Below are positions 20,651 through 32,103 of a stretch of DNA of 64,000 bases, piece by piece (within the stretch, counting starts at the first letter, position 1; each line of letters starts with the position of its first letter). The position numbers were made by a program, and so were the translations under genes. A model generated the notes under the pieces. That model did not search any database. It saw only the letters and a program-made list of their open reading frames with translations, and was not told the origin of the DNA. This DNA is from Symbiodinium natans (lineage: Eukaryota; Sar; Dinophyceae; Suessiales; Symbiodiniaceae): NCBI GenBank assembly GCA_905221605.1, contig CAJNDS010001225.1:608069-672068 (forward strand), in the 5' to 3' direction.

Positions 20651-21929
20651 TTGCTTCGGAGGCCTGGCAAGTCAGTTCGACATGAGTTTCGGGCTGCTTT
20701 GCTCAGGGCTGAGGGTTTAGGAGGTTTAGGGTTTAGGCGTTTAGGGGATTAGGGGTTTAGGGTTTAGGGTTTAGTGTTTAGGGTTTAGGTTGTAGGGTTT
20801 AGGGTCTTAGGGCCTTAGGGCCTGGGGTTTAGGGGTTTAGTGCTGAGTGGTCGACCTCGATGAGGTGAGGGTCCACCAGGCATCTGGATCCTGGCCCAGA
20901 GACGAACCCGAAAGGTTCAGGGTTTAGGCTTCAGGGTTTAGGGTTTAGGGTTGAGGATAGGGTTTAGGGTTTAGGATTTAGAGTTTAGGGCCTAAACCCT
21001 AAACCCTGAACCCTAAACCCAGCTGAAGGAGGATGGGAGTTACCCTCAACAACCCAAAGCCCTGACCCTGAACCCTGTCAACCCTAAACCCTAAACCCTA
21101 AACCCAGCTGGCGCAGGGCCGGAGTGACCCTTCAAGGTCTAGGGATGAAGGGGGTCACAAGTAGGCTGGGGTTTAGGAGGGGTCCGAAACCCATAAGCTC
21201 GGGTTTAGGGTTTAGGGTTTAGGGTTTAGGGTATAGGGTTTAGGGTTTAGGGTGTAGGCTTTAGGTTTAGGGGCTTTGGGTTTAGGGTTTCAAGCATGAA
21301 GTCACGGCTTGGAGCCGTGACTACATGGTCCCGTAATATGGGCCCTGAGTTGGGGACCCTTATATACCCTACGCTCGATAAAACCCAAGGCCCAGAAAAG
21401 GATTCAAGGACCCCTAAACCCTAAACCCTAAACCCTAAACCCTAAACCCTAAACCCTAAACCCTAAATCCCAGATTCCGGGACCGTGTAACGTCCCTTGG
21501 ATAACGCAGGACACAGTCTCCTGAAGGAGCTTTTGCACGGTCAGGGATTCAACGACGCCCACGTGATCCTGGCTTGAGCGGCAGGGGCTGAGGTGTTAGG
21601 GTTTAGGATTTCGGTTTCAGGGCAGCCTTAAAACCTGAACCTTAATTACGGTTTGCTGCTTTCCGGGCTTTGGGCAAGCTTTGGGGGTGCAGGGTTCAGG
21701 GCAGCCTAAACCCTAAACCCGAAACCCTAAACCCTAAACCCTAGCTTATGGTTTTCGAATTCCAGGGGCTCAGCCCCGCCGGGGTTTACAGTTTAGGGGG
21801 TTAGGGCTTAGCAGGGTTTAGGGTTTAGGGTTTAGGCTTAGGGTTTAGGGTTTAGGGTTTAGGGTTTAGGGTTTAGGGTTTAGGGTTTAGGGTTTAGGGT
21901 TTAGGGTTTAGGGTTTAGGGTTTAGGGTT

Positions 21930-22085
21930 TAGGGGTGTAGGGGTGTAGGGGGTAGGGGTGTAGGGGTGTAGGGTTGTAGGGGTGTAGGGGTGTAGGGGTG
22001 TAGGGGTGTAGGGGTGTAGGGGTGTAGGGGTGTAGGGGTGTAGGGGTGTAGGGGTGTAGGGGTGTAGGGGTGTAGGGTGTAGGTT
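21930..22085 (+). repeat. (GGGGTGTA)n octamer array
   Basis: Tandem TGTAGGGG units following a TTTAGGG array, another telomere-derived variant homogenised locally. Confidence 0.93.
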
Positions 22086-22320
22086 TTAAGGGCGTTGCGT
22101 TTAGGGTTGAGGGTTTAGGGTTCAGGATTTAGCCGTTTAGGAATGAGGATTGAATTCGGGGTTTCGGGTGTAGTGTTTCGGCTTGAGGGTCTGAATTCTG
22201 GGTTTCATTAGGTGAAGGGGTTTGGGGTGTTCGATCCTAAGTCCTGAACCCTAAACCCTAAACCCTAAACCCTAAACCCTAAACCCTAAACCCTAGGGGT
22301 TTCAGGGTTCTAGGCACCAC

Positions 22321-22396
22321 CCAACCCCAGCAGCAAGCAAGCTGTGGGGCGGTCCCCTTGGTAGGTCAGGCTTTGCTGAAAGACCTCGACGTGGAC
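22321..22396 (-). CDS. candidate mini-exon
   Basis: 25 codons (tag VEVFQQSLTYQGDRPTAC) follow the pyrimidine-rich acceptor CTTCTTCTCAG and end at TTGG|GTGGTG. Phase 0 in, phase 1 out. Upstream on the minus strand lies a homopolymer/telomere-like stretch. Unknown protein. Confidence 0.45.
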
Positions 22397-23115
22397 CTGA
22401 GAAGAAGTCCGTTTGTTCTTTTTTTTGGGAGGGGGGGGGGGTTAGGGTTTAGGCTTTACGGCGTGGGGTTTAGGGCTTCGGGTTTCAGGTTTAGGGTTTT
22501 GGGGTTCAGGGTTTTAGGGTTTAGGTTTAGGGTTTAGGGTTTAGGGTTTAGGGTCGGTTCTTGTTTTTTTGGGGGGGGGGGGGGGGGCCTAGTGTTCTTG
22601 GAAACCCTAAACCCTACACCCGAAACCCTAAACCTTAAACCCTAAACCCTAAACCCTAAACCCTAAACCCTAAACCTAAACCCTAAACCCCAAACCCTAA
22701 ACCCTAAACCCTAAACCTTTAAGGTTTAGGGCTCCGAGTTTAGGGTTGACTTGGTTGCCAGGCTCAGAATTCCTAACCTCGGGCTGCAAGGAAATCCCCA
22801 AACCCCTGCACCCGAACCCAAAAAAAGACACTAAACCCCACCCCCCACTCCCCACCCCTCACCCCCGTAAACCCTAACTTTAAACCCTAAACCCCGAACC
22901 TTAAGCCCTAAACAAAAAAACCCTAGACCCCAAACGCCAAACCCTAAACCCGAAACCCGGGCAAGGGGTTTGGCACAGCCATCTTCATCCCGAAGGACGT
23001 TGAGCTTGCTTTGGGGCCCTAGGGTTTATAGTTTGAGGGTGTCTCCAAGGGTTTCAGGTTTTTTTGTAGGGTTTTAGGGCTCTAGGGTTTTATCGGTTGA
23101 GGGGTTTGGGGGGTT

Positions 23116-23227
23116 TCAGGGTCTTTGTAGACTTTCCAGGGTTTTGCTGTAGGGTGCGTCTGAGCCCATAGCCTGCTGGTCCGCATGGAAAACTAGGATG
23201 TCGTACCAGCCATCATCGCGCGACTGC
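23116..23227 (-). CDS. candidate terminal exon with stop codon
   Basis: After a CCCCCGCAG acceptor, 36 codons (tag DDGWYDILVFHADQQAM) end at an in-frame TGA (23116-23118). It would be the last exon of a minus-strand gene whose upstream exons lie to the right. A possible first exon starts with ATG at 23595 (MSYHEPTSWKDLHEALPN), but its end dissolves into repeats. Confidence 0.45.
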
Positions 23228-23257
23228 CTGCGGGGGCTAAGGGTTTGTCGGGTTTGG

Positions 23258-23412
23258 GGTTTAGGGTTTAGGGTTTAGGGTTTAGGGTTTAGGGTTTAGG
23301 GTTTAGGGTTTAGGGTTTAGGGTTTAGGGTTTACGGTTTAGGGTTTAGGGTTTAGGGTTTAGGGTTTAGGGTTTAGGGTTTAGGGTTTAGGGTTTAGGGT
23401 TTAGGGTTTAGG
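23258..23412 (+). repeat. TTTAGGG array
   Basis: A long near-perfect heptamer array upstream of the candidate terminal exon, hence probably intronic on the minus strand. Confidence 0.95.
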
Positions 23413-23908
23413 CTGGCTTGGGGTTTCGGGGTGGAGGGGCTGAGGGTTTTGGGGGGGGTTTTGGGGTTTTGGGGTTTTGGGGTTCGAGGGCTCAGAGGGC
23501 TCCGAGGGCTCAGAGGGCTCAGGGGGCTCAGAGGGCTCAAGGTTTGGGAGGGCTTCGTGCAGATCTTTCCATGATGTAGGTTCGTGGTAAGACATAAACC
23601 CTAAACCCTAAACCCTAAACCCTAAACCCTAAACCCTAAACCCTTAAGACATAATACAGGCGTCGATGCAACCCTTCGACCCCCTTAGCCCCCCTAATGC
23701 ACCCCTGACCCCCAAACCTCCTCAACCCTAAACTCTAAACCCGAAACCCTAAACCCCAAACCCCTCTAACCCTCCTAAGGCCTACAATTTCTCATGTTGA
23801 TGCGCACATAAGGACTGTGCGAGTCGAAGCCCAGTTTCCGAGCCAAAGCCTCAAATCCCTGGAGCTCAAAGGTTTTCTATCTTTCCCTCTTCAAACTATC
23901 ATAAAGGT

Positions 23909-24021
23909 GATATGGGGGGTTTCCGAAAATATGGGCACCCTTTTTGGGGGGTCCCTTTAAGGGGATTCTATTCTATTTGTAGAATAACAGGGGTACCCCG
24001 ACATTGCGAAATACCCATATC
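23909..24021. mobile_element. MITE (family M2)
   Basis: Imperfect terminal inverted repeats start GATATGGG and continue with a TTTCCGAAAATATGGG-like stretch on both sides. There is no ORF of its own. It is related to 60484-60593 and to the array-split copies at 60752 and 63719. Confidence 0.7.
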
Positions 24022-24964
24022 TCCTCAAGCGATTCTTGCTATCTTAAGAGTCCACGTCTACATGGCATCGGCGACACGCAGCCCAACGCGATCGACCATG
24101 AGGGCACACCGGTACACCCTAAACCCTGCAGCACCCCAATCTTGTAAGCCCCAAAACCCAAAACCCAAAACCCAAAACCCTAAACCCTAAACCCTAAACC
24201 CTAAACCCTAAACCCTAAACCCTAAACCCTAAACCCTAAACCCTAGAAATCCTAAACCCTAGCCCTGAACACTGAACCCCATAAAGCCTAAACCGAAAAC
24301 CCAAAAGCCAGACCATGCGGCTCGAACCAGAGCCCCTAAACCTGCGCTTGATGTAAGACCTAAGGTTAGAACCACGGGCCCTTAGCATGGTCCCCTTACC
24401 CTCACTTAAAGGGATCCGAAGTATGGGCCCTTATTCTGCATAGTGGATGCCCCTCCTCGTGCATCGGCCCTCCCCTAAAAAGGGATTAGGGCCCAGAGAG
24501 GTTTAAGCCCCTCTTTCCCACTCAACACCAGCCACATTTCGGGGGTTCAGGCTTGCTTGTTCGGGGTTATAGGGCGCCCAGGGCATAGCAGAAACCCGGA
24601 AACCCTAATCCTAAACCCTAAGCCGGAAACCCGAAGCCCAAAACCTGAGAAACCTAAGCGGGCCTTCCACCCACCGCCTCAACTCTAAATAGGGTTTGCT
24701 AAACTCCGAACCCTACAAGCCCCTCTGCACGCAGGCAGCCGGAGGGCCTCTTGGCAGGAGCTTGGAATGTGTGTGCCCCCACCTTTGCGGATTAGGGTTT
24801 AGGGTTTAGGGTTTCGGGTTTCGGGTTTAGGGTTTAGGGTCTAGGGTCTAGGGTCTAGGGTTTAGGGTTTAGGGTTTAGGGTTTAGGATTTTTAGGGTTT
24901 AGGGTATGTGTTCAGTGCCGAGCACGGGATGCAGGTGTTCAAGTTGCAGGGAAACGTTAAACTC

Positions 24965-25215
24965 GTGTGGCAGAATATCATATAGCCTTATGGAACACAA
25001 CACTGCCATACAACAATAATACAATACCACACAGTAAAAAAAATGGATGAAACATATAATCTAACATGATACAGTACAATATGAGCCCATACTCCCCTTA
25101 GAACACTAATAACACCACCATTTATTGATATTTTCTTTGTGTGTTGAATATAGAAACAGATCGGAGGCCCGAAGCCCGGAAAGCTCCAAACGCTTTGCCC
25201 CTCCCTTAAAGTAGC
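24965..25215. other. AT-rich island
   Basis: About 250 bp far richer in A and T than the surroundings and free of telomere-like units. A 76-codon minus-strand ORF spans it but is not convincing. The composition suggests a different origin, for example organelle DNA or an old transposon; this cannot be decided by eye. Confidence 0.5.
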
Positions 25216-25403
25216 CAAGCCCTAAACCCTAAACCCTAAACCCTAAACCCTAAAGCCTGCAACTTAAGAAAACTCGGGGTTTAGGGTTGCGGGCTTAGGG
25301 TTTCTCCAGAAGATCAAAACAGGGCAGTATGGCCTGCAGCATCACGTAGCCTTCAGACCTCAAAAGCGGCTGAGGCTCGGGTTTGGGGGTTTAGGGTTTA
25401 GGG

Positions 25404-25560
25404 AGTCTAGGGAGTTTAGGGGGTTTAGGGAGTTTAGGGGGTTTAGGGAGTTTAGGGAGTTTAGGGAGTTAAGGGAGTTTAGGGAGTTTAGGGAGTTCGG
25501 GGAGTTTAGGGAGTTTAGGGAGTTTAGGGAGTTCAGGGAGTTTAGGGAGTTTAGGGAGTA
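25404..25560 (+). repeat. (TTTAGGGAG)n nonamer array
   Basis: The telomere unit extended by AG and tandemly repeated. Confidence 0.93.
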
Positions 25561-25820
25561 GGGTTTAGGGTTTAGGGTTAGGGTTTCATCAGCATACGAA
25601 TTTTCTCTAGTCTTACCCTAGACACCCTGAACCTTGCACCCTAAACCCTAAACCCTACACCCTACACCCTAAACCCTAAACCCAGCTTGGTTCAGGGTTT
25701 TAGGTTTAGGGTTTAAGGTTTTAGGGTTTAAGGTTTAGGGTTTAAGGTTTAGGGTTTTGAGGGTTTTGAGGGCTTTGAGGGCTTTGAGGGTTTCGAGGGT
25801 TTTGTGGGCATCGACAGTAC

Positions 25821-25891
25821 CTGGGCCCCCGAACGTCCGTGAGCCGCAGAAAGACCAGGTGTCGTTGAGACCCGTCACATCCAGGACCCCC
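25821..25891 (-). CDS. candidate mini-exon with canonical splice sites
   Basis: 23 codons (tag GVLDVTGLNDTWSFCGSRTF) lie between an ACTCCCAG acceptor and a CCCAG|GTACTG donor, phase 1 at both ends. The flanks are TTTAGGG arrays on one side and a GGGTTTTGA-type repeat on the other. Unknown protein. Confidence 0.5.
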
Positions 25892-26449
25892 CTGGGAGTT
25901 CGCAGCAACCAGGGGGTGTAGGGTTTAGGGTTTAGGGTTTAGGGTTTAGGGTTTAGGGTTTAGGGTTTAGGGTTTAGGGTTTAGGGTTTAGGGTTTAGGG
26001 TTTAGGGCTTGGGGCTTCGCCTTCGGGCTTAGGCCTTGGGGTTTAGGGGGAGGGGGGCGGGGGGGGGGGGGGGGGGGGGGGGGGAGGGTACCTCTCTCAT
26101 CCGCCCAAATATTCAAATATTCTTATAGGAACCCAAAAAATCTACTTTCGAAAACCCCATCTTCGGTTCGTGTCCAGGGCAGCCGGTTACATGATTGGGG
26201 TTTCGGGGTTAGGGTTTAAGGCTTGGGGGTTTTAGGGTGGTTTGCCATCAGGTTAAACCATTCACCCAAAGCAGGGGATAGGGGGAAATTCGCGCTTAGA
26301 GGCCCTAAACCCTAAACCCTAAACCCTAAACCCTGAACCCTGAACCCTAAACCCTAAACCCTAAACCCGGTCCCAAAGAAAGCGATTGGACTTTGGAACT
26401 TCGAGCCGGGATCTTATCCCGGAAACGCCCGCAACAGGAGGACTGGATC

Positions 26450-26707
26450 GGTTTAGGGTTTAGAGGGTTTGGAGGGTTTAGATGGTTTAGAGGGTTTAGA
26501 GGGTTCAGAGGGTTTGGAGGGTTTAGAGGGTTTAGAGGGTTTAGAGGGTTTAGAGGGTTTAGAGGGTCTAGAGGGTTTAGAGGGTTTAGAGGGTTTAGAG
26601 GGTTTGGAGGGTTTAGAGGGTCTAGAGGGTTTGGAGGGTTTAGAGGGTTTAGAGGGTCTAGAGGGTTTAGAGGGTTTAGAGGGTTTAGAGGGTTTAGAGG
26701 GTTTAGG
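26450..26707 (+). repeat. (GGGTTTAGA)n nonamer array
   Basis: Nine-base units are open in all six frames and so yield spurious GFR, EGL and SKP repeat proteins. Confidence 0.95.
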
Positions 26708-27099
26708 GTTGAGAGTTATCACTACACTCCCAGAAGGCCTAACGCCCCTGAAGCTTGGGAACGGATGCATTCTGATCTCGTGAAACCTACCAAAAGCTGC
26801 ATTCTCTCGCCACTTCCCAGCCTGAAAATCTCAAACACCTAGGTCCCAAGAGCTGAGAAAACAAAACTTAACTCAAGACCTAAGCCCGAACCCGACGCCC
26901 CCCTAGCTAACCCCCAACCCGAAGACATCTTATGCCTCACTTAGGACAATAGTTTGACAAACAATACCTCATTGGGGTTTACAGCATCAAAGAAACAACA
27001 TAATTCCTAAGCAGCCGGTGGCTCGGGGCCCGGTGTCTTCGTGTCTTCTTCTGCTTTGTTTCTCCAGATCACCCCTAAACCCTAAACCCGAAACCCCAA

Positions 27100-27605
27100 G
27101 GAATAGGGTAGTTGGGCTTCAATGCTGTAATCAACTTGTAAAGCTTGACGGAGTTGGTGGCTTTCGTGTTCTGCGACTGGGTGCTTTGCATGGCGTCAAG
27201 CTCCTCCAAGGTCAAACTGCGCAAGGCAGCAGCGATGTTGAAGGTCTGGGCATTGGTGATTTCCACTGCGACACGGAAAGCATCAGCAAACTCACGCTCG
27301 TCTGCTTCATGCTTTTTGGGCGCTGTCTTTGAGGATGTGCTTGAGAACCTTCTTTTGAGCACCTCCTCGAAGCACTGGGCGAAGCTCAAGACGAGGGGTT
27401 GTTTCATGGACACATGACAAGATGGTCTCGTAGGATGTCGTGCCAGAGCTCCCGTAGTAGATGGCGAAGTCGTAGTTCGTCTGCTTCGTGCTGAAGCATC
27501 CAGCATTGATACCCGGACTTTTCTCAAGCAAGTCCTCAAGCTTTGTGGAAAGATGGGGGGGCAAAGTTGAAAGAGCTTCTTCGGCAGCGCGTCGGCGCTG
27601 CGGTT
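27100..27605 (-). pseudogene. broken gene fragment, hypothetical protein
   Basis: Two overlapping minus-strand frames each look like protein. The first (27630 down to 27307) has KLEDLLEKSPGINAGCF. The second (27539 down to 27075) has ADEREFADAFRVAVEI and AAALRSLTLEELDAMQ. A frame change around 27330-27420 would join them, so either a frameshift or a very small intron is present. It is flanked on both sides by telomere-like sequence and, unlike most islands, is about 500 bp without arrays. No family recognised. Confidence 0.45.
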
Positions 27606-28074
27606 TGGGTGTAGGGTTCTTGGGGTTCAAAAGGGTTCAAAGGGTTCAGGGTTTAGGGTTTAGGCTTTAAAGGGTTTAGGGTTTAGGGTTTGGGGTTTCG
27701 GGTTTAGGGTTTAGGGTTGAGGGTTGAGGGTTGAGGGTTTAGGGTTTAAATTTAGGGTTTAGGGTTTAGGGGTTAAGGGGTTTAGGGGTTTAGGGGTTTA
27801 GGGGTTTCTGGAGGCAGCAACACTTTAACATCCGACGAGGGGCAGCCGCATCACGAACTCGGGCTCTGGAAACCTCAACTCGTGCAGCTTTGCGGCTGGT
27901 TTCGCTGAACGCCCTTAACCCTGAGCCTTGAGGGTTTAGGGTTTAGGGTTTAGGGTTTAGGGTTTAGGGTTTAGGGTTTAGGGTTTAGGGTTTAGGGATC
28001 AGGGTTTACGGTCAGGGTTCAGGTAACCACAGAAGCCATGGGATCCTTATAGAGCAATTGCTTCGGCGCGTCAC

Positions 28075-28126
28075 CTGCTAGCGTGTTGGGCGCGCCCTCG
28101 CGTCCAGCATCGTCCCAGCCCCAGAA
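28075..28126 (-). CDS. candidate mini-exon
   Basis: 17 codons (tag FWGWDDAGREGAPNTLA) between a TTCTTTAG acceptor and a canonical CAG|GTGACG donor. It lies downstream of gene C on the same strand, but its phase (0 in) does not match the phase-2 end of gene C, so another exon would be needed between them. Confidence 0.4.
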
Positions 28127-28276
28127 CTAAAGAACAGCAGAGTTCTCAGCGCCCAAATTCCGTTTAGGGTTGAGGGTTTAGGGTTTAGGGTTTTGGGTTG
28201 AGGGTTTAGGGCCCGCCTTAACCCTGAACCTTAAGTAGGCTGCGGACTGCAAGGGAACTCTGAACCGCTTCCTTGC

Positions 28277-28723
28277 CCGAGGTGCTCCAGCGTATCCAGG
28301 TCCAGGCCGATGTGCTGGCCCTCCAGCCAGTGGATGAAGATCTGGTTCGGCACCTTGGATAGGTTTTAGGGTTTAGGGTTTAGGGTTTAGGGTTCAGGGT
28401 TTAGGGTTTAGGGTTTAGGGTCTAGGGTCTAGGGTCTAGGGTTTAGGGTTCAGGGTTTAGGGTTTAGGGGTTGAGGGTTTGGGGTTTAGAGTTGGGCTAA
28501 GGGGTTAGGGGTTTGGGGTTAGGGTGAAGGGGAGGTTTGGACGGGGTTGCTTAGAGAGCATGGGATGCTTCCAAGGCTGAAACCAGAAACCCTCAGCCTC
28601 TTCAGGGCTGAACCCAAACCCTAAACCCTAAACCCTAAACCCTGAACCCAAGGGTCCCTCTTCTCTCACCCAAGCACCACCAGCATGTCGCTCAGGATGT
28701 CTGCCAGCACCTTCCGGAGTGTC
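28277..28723 (-). CDS. gene C: three phase-consistent mini-exons, unknown protein
   Basis: The exons are 28670-28723 (tag RKVLADILSDMLVVL), 28543-28597 (tag VSGFSLGSIPCSL) and 28277-28353 (tag NQIFIHWLEGQHIGLDLD). Boundaries are AAG|G..GG|GTGAGA, GAG|G..CCC|GTCCAA and AAG|G..GG|GCAAGG. Phases agree at both joins (2/1 and 0/0). Nearly all third positions in the last exon are G or C. The second intron is made of TTTAGGG and variant units. The middle exon is the least certain, being open in more than one frame. Confidence 0.5.
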
Positions 28724-28974
28724 CTTCCAGCTTCTCACGCTGCCCTCCGGGGCTGTATCTAATGAAGCCTAAAACCCTAAACCCTAAACCCCAAACCCCA
28801 AAACCCCTAAACCCTAAACCCTAAACCCCATACTGTAAACCCGAATTCAGGATGCAAGAAGCCGGGCTACCATACAAGGAGCTGGCAAGTTGCAGCAATG
28901 GTATACATAGAAGCTCATGGTGGTGGCAGAGCGCGTGGCAGTGGCGGGGCTGTTTCGGGGCAGGGGTGCAAGGC

Positions 28975-28977
<3 letters not shown>

Positions 28978-29061
<84 letters not shown>
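28978..29061 (+). repeat. (CTG)28 trinucleotide run
   Basis: 28 uninterrupted CTG units. On the minus strand this is CAG and, in one open frame, encodes polyglutamine followed by EALHPCPETAPPLP and a stop. It lies about 250 bp upstream of gene C on the same strand, so it may belong to an exon of that gene. Perfect purity implies recent expansion. Confidence 0.95.
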
Positions 29062-29064
<3 letters not shown>

Positions 29065-29719
29065 TGGAGTTTAGGGTTTAGGTTTTAGGGTTTGGAGTTT
29101 AGGGTTAAGGACGAAAGCATGCTACTCGAACGCGAGCCGACCACGTCTCCCCAACACCCGAAGACCCCCCTAAGCTGCCGAAGCCCCCGAGCTCCCCGGC
29201 GAGGGAGCTCAGGGTCCCTAAACCACAAACTCTCAACCCACTCCACCCCACCACACAACCAATAGCCCCACAGATCCCGCAAAAATTGAAGGAGGGATCT
29301 TGGGCTACACATCCGGAAACCCTAAACCCTAAACCCTAAACCCTAAACCCGAAACCCGAAACCCGAAACCCTAAACCCTAAACCCTAAACCCAAAACCCT
29401 AAACCCTAAACCCTAAACCCTAAACTCTGCGAGGTGCTTACTAGGCTTCCTGAGCCTTCAAGGCCTAAACCGTAAACCCGCGGTCCGCGTGACGATGTCC
29501 ATCTTTAGGCCAAGTGCGAATCCCCCTGCGGCTACGACGGCTTTAGGGTTTAGGGTTTAGGGTTTCGGGTTTTGGGTTTTGGGTTTTAGGGTTTACCACG
29601 GCTTCGGCCAGGCTTGGAGGGACAGGCTGCCACATTGAAATGAAGGTCACTGAACCCGGACACTGGGCCCTTTACATGCATGTGTGAGTTGCGGATATTG
29701 TATTGTTTCTGTATGCACA

Positions 29720-29767
29720 TATATATATATATATATACATACATACATACATACATACATACATACA

Positions 29768-29798
<31 letters not shown>

Positions 29799-29908
29799 GT
29801 ATACACACACACACGCATATACATATATATATATATACATATAATATATATATATATAAACACACACACATGTTCATGTCATGTACATGTACATGTACAT
29901 GTGCATAC

Positions 29909-29996
<88 letters not shown>

Positions 29997-30215
29997 ATAC
30001 ATACATATATATATATATGTGGACCAGTCAGTCAGCCAGCCAGCACGTCAGTCACAGGCACTCATCCTTCCATTCATTCGTTCCTTCATTTGCTTAGCTG
30101 TTGGCTTGCATGTTTCTTCATTCATGCATGTATCTACTGATTTAGTAAGACACTTGTTCATCTCTAAAATATATACACATATATATATATATTGAGAGAG
30201 AGAGAGAGAAAGAGA
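29720..30215 (+). repeat. microsatellite cluster (TACA, AAAT, TA, GA)
   Basis: In order: TA dinucleotides, (TACA)n, CA-rich, alternating TA/TACATG, (AAAT)n at about 29938-30000, then a unique spacer with CAGTCAGC and TTCATTCA motifs and a GA run. The ORFs of Tyr/Cys/Val/Met or Ile/His/Thr repeats here are artefacts. Confidence 0.95.
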
Positions 30216-31026
30216 TCGGGTTTATGACATGAAGCTATATCGGGCTCAAAGCCGGAGAAGAAGCACTTCTTGCCAGCAACACCAGCTCAACCCACCCCTC
30301 CCAACACAGCTTGTTTCTTAAGGGTGTAGGGTTAAGGGTACAGGGCTTCAGGCTGGGGACTTTGAGGCTTAACCTGCATAGCAATCAACACGTTGATCCC
30401 CTGTCTCATCGAGAAAGCCGCAAACTAGATGCGTACTTCGCTTTCCCAGGTTCCAGGAAGGAAAAAGGGGCCGAGGTTTTCGCTCGTTCCAGGAAAGGAA
30501 AGAGCGTCTACCCCAGATAACTTTCGAGGTTTTCGCACGATGCTGTGCATTGGCAATTATTGGAATTATGGTCCTTTCTGAGGGGTTTATCATGTAGGTT
30601 TGAAGGATTCAGGGCCAACTCGGGTGCAGACTCCAGGATTTAGGGGGCCTACGGCATTTTTCCTACATCTATTTTTTGAAGTCGGGCATGTTTATCCTAC
30701 CAAGTGCTATCAGCTTCTTCGCTGCCGCAGGTTGCGCTTGTTTTCACAGGTGGTGGGTTGGTTTCTTGCGCAGGTGCGGGGGGGGGGGGGGGTTGGTTTC
30801 GCTTTCTGGACTCAAATAGAGTCCTCAAGAGTGCCAGCCAAAGCACTCCAAGAATTCAGGGTTTAGGGTTGAGGGTTTACAATCAAACCCACTCTTTTCG
30901 AGGCCTTTCCTACTGCAAGCCCAAATGCATTCGACCCTGTCTGATAAGCCCCAGTCCCCCGAGACCAAATCTACGGTTTAGGGTTGTAAAACCGCCGCAG
31001 CACTCAAGGACCTAAGAAGGCAACTT

Positions 31027-31131
31027 GGGATGCTCTCCCTTATACTTACAGTCCTTAGTAGGGGTTATAGTACGCCCCCCCCTATTCTAATCCCTACTAA
31101 GGACTGCGAGCATTATAAGGGGGAACATCCC
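31027..31131. mobile_element. MITE (family M3)
   Basis: Terminal inverted repeats of about 47 bp, with ends GGGATG(T/C)TC(C/T)CCCTTATA and an inner CAGTCCTTAGTAGGG, around a very short centre. The same family is at 35800-35896. Confidence 0.8.
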
Positions 31132-31470
31132 CACATGCAACTTCTACAGGAGGCCGTGAACCTGCTTATTGAGGGCTGCACCTTCTCAAAAAAAAAACCA
31201 GGGCGCTCTTTCGCCCCAAAACTCTACCATCCCACCCTAGGAGGCCCATCAAAACTCTCCGACGAAACGTCTGAAAACCTCGGTGTCTTAAAGAAAAACC
31301 TTGTGTGCGGTTTAGGTTTTGCGGGTTTAGGGTGGCGGGTTTAGGGTTTAGGGGTTAAAGGGTTTCGCTTAGGTTGGAGCAAGATCCAGAACGTCTCAAC
31401 CCCTCAACCCTCAACCCTCAACCCTAAACCCTAAACCCTAAACCCTAAACCCTAAACCCTGAGCGCGCGC

Positions 31471-31538
31471 CTGAGAAGTTCCAGTGCGTCACGGGTGGGG
31501 AGAGCATTGTGATCTGCATGCCGCCCACCACCGGCAGC
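31471..31538 (-). CDS. candidate mini-exon
   Basis: 22 codons (tag VVGGMQITMLSPPVTHWNF) between a CTGTAG acceptor and a TCAG|GCGCGC (GC-type) donor. The plus strand is open as well (tag KFQCVTGGESIVICMPP, ending CAGG|GTGCG), so strand choice rests on the minus-strand trend of the window. Confidence 0.35.
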
Positions 31539-31604
31539 CTACAGCAGGGTGCGATTCTTGGGGGTAGGGTTTTATGGTTTTGGGGTTTTGGGGTTTTGGG
31601 GTTT

Positions 31605-32080
31605 TGGGGTTTTAGGGTTTAGGGTTTAGGGTTTAGGGTTCAGGGTTCAGGGTTTAGGGTTTAGGGTTTAGGGTTTAGGGCTTAGGGCTTAGGGCTTAGG
31701 GCTTAGGGCTTAGGGTTAGGGTTTAGGGTTTAGGGTTTAGGGTTTAGGGTTTAGGGTTTAGGGTTTAGGGCTTAGGCTTAGGGTTAGGGTGAGGGGGGGT
31801 TTAGGGTTTCGGGTTTAGGTTAGGGTTTAGGGTTTGGTTAGGGTTTAGGGTTTAGGGTTTAGGGTTTAGGGTTTAGGGTTTAGGTTTTAGGGTTTCGGGT
31901 TTCGGGTTTAGGGTTTAGGGTTTAGGGGGTTAGGGTTTAGGGTTAGGTTTAGGGTTTTAGGGTTTAGGGTTTAGGGTTTAGGGTTTAGGGTTTAGGGTTT
32001 AGGGTTTAGGGTTTAGGGTTTAGGGTTTAGGGTTTAGGGTTTAGGGTTTAGGGTTTAGGGTTTAGGGTTTAGGGTTTCTC
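31605..32080 (+). repeat. long mixed TTTAGGG-family array
   Basis: Nearly 480 bp of TTTAGGG with TTCAGGG, CTTAGGG, TTTCGGG and single-base-deleted TTAGGG units. Confidence 0.95.
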
Positions 32081-32103
32081 ATGTTCCGCGCACACCACCA
32101 CGC

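Noticed and set aside
21490-21600. Mini-exon at 21.5 kb
   Set aside because: Equally attractive frames exist on both strands (LLKELLHGQGFNDAHVIL on plus, GVVESLTVQKLLQETV on minus), so no call is possible.
26393-26842. ORFs of repeated GFR, EGL and SKP
   Set aside because: The nine-base repeat contains no stop in any frame, so the ORFs carry no information.
29586-30006. Tyr/Val/Cys/Met and Ile/His/Thr repeat ORFs (also at 45251-45845 and 56199-56670)
   Set aside because: TACA/TATG microsatellite translations.
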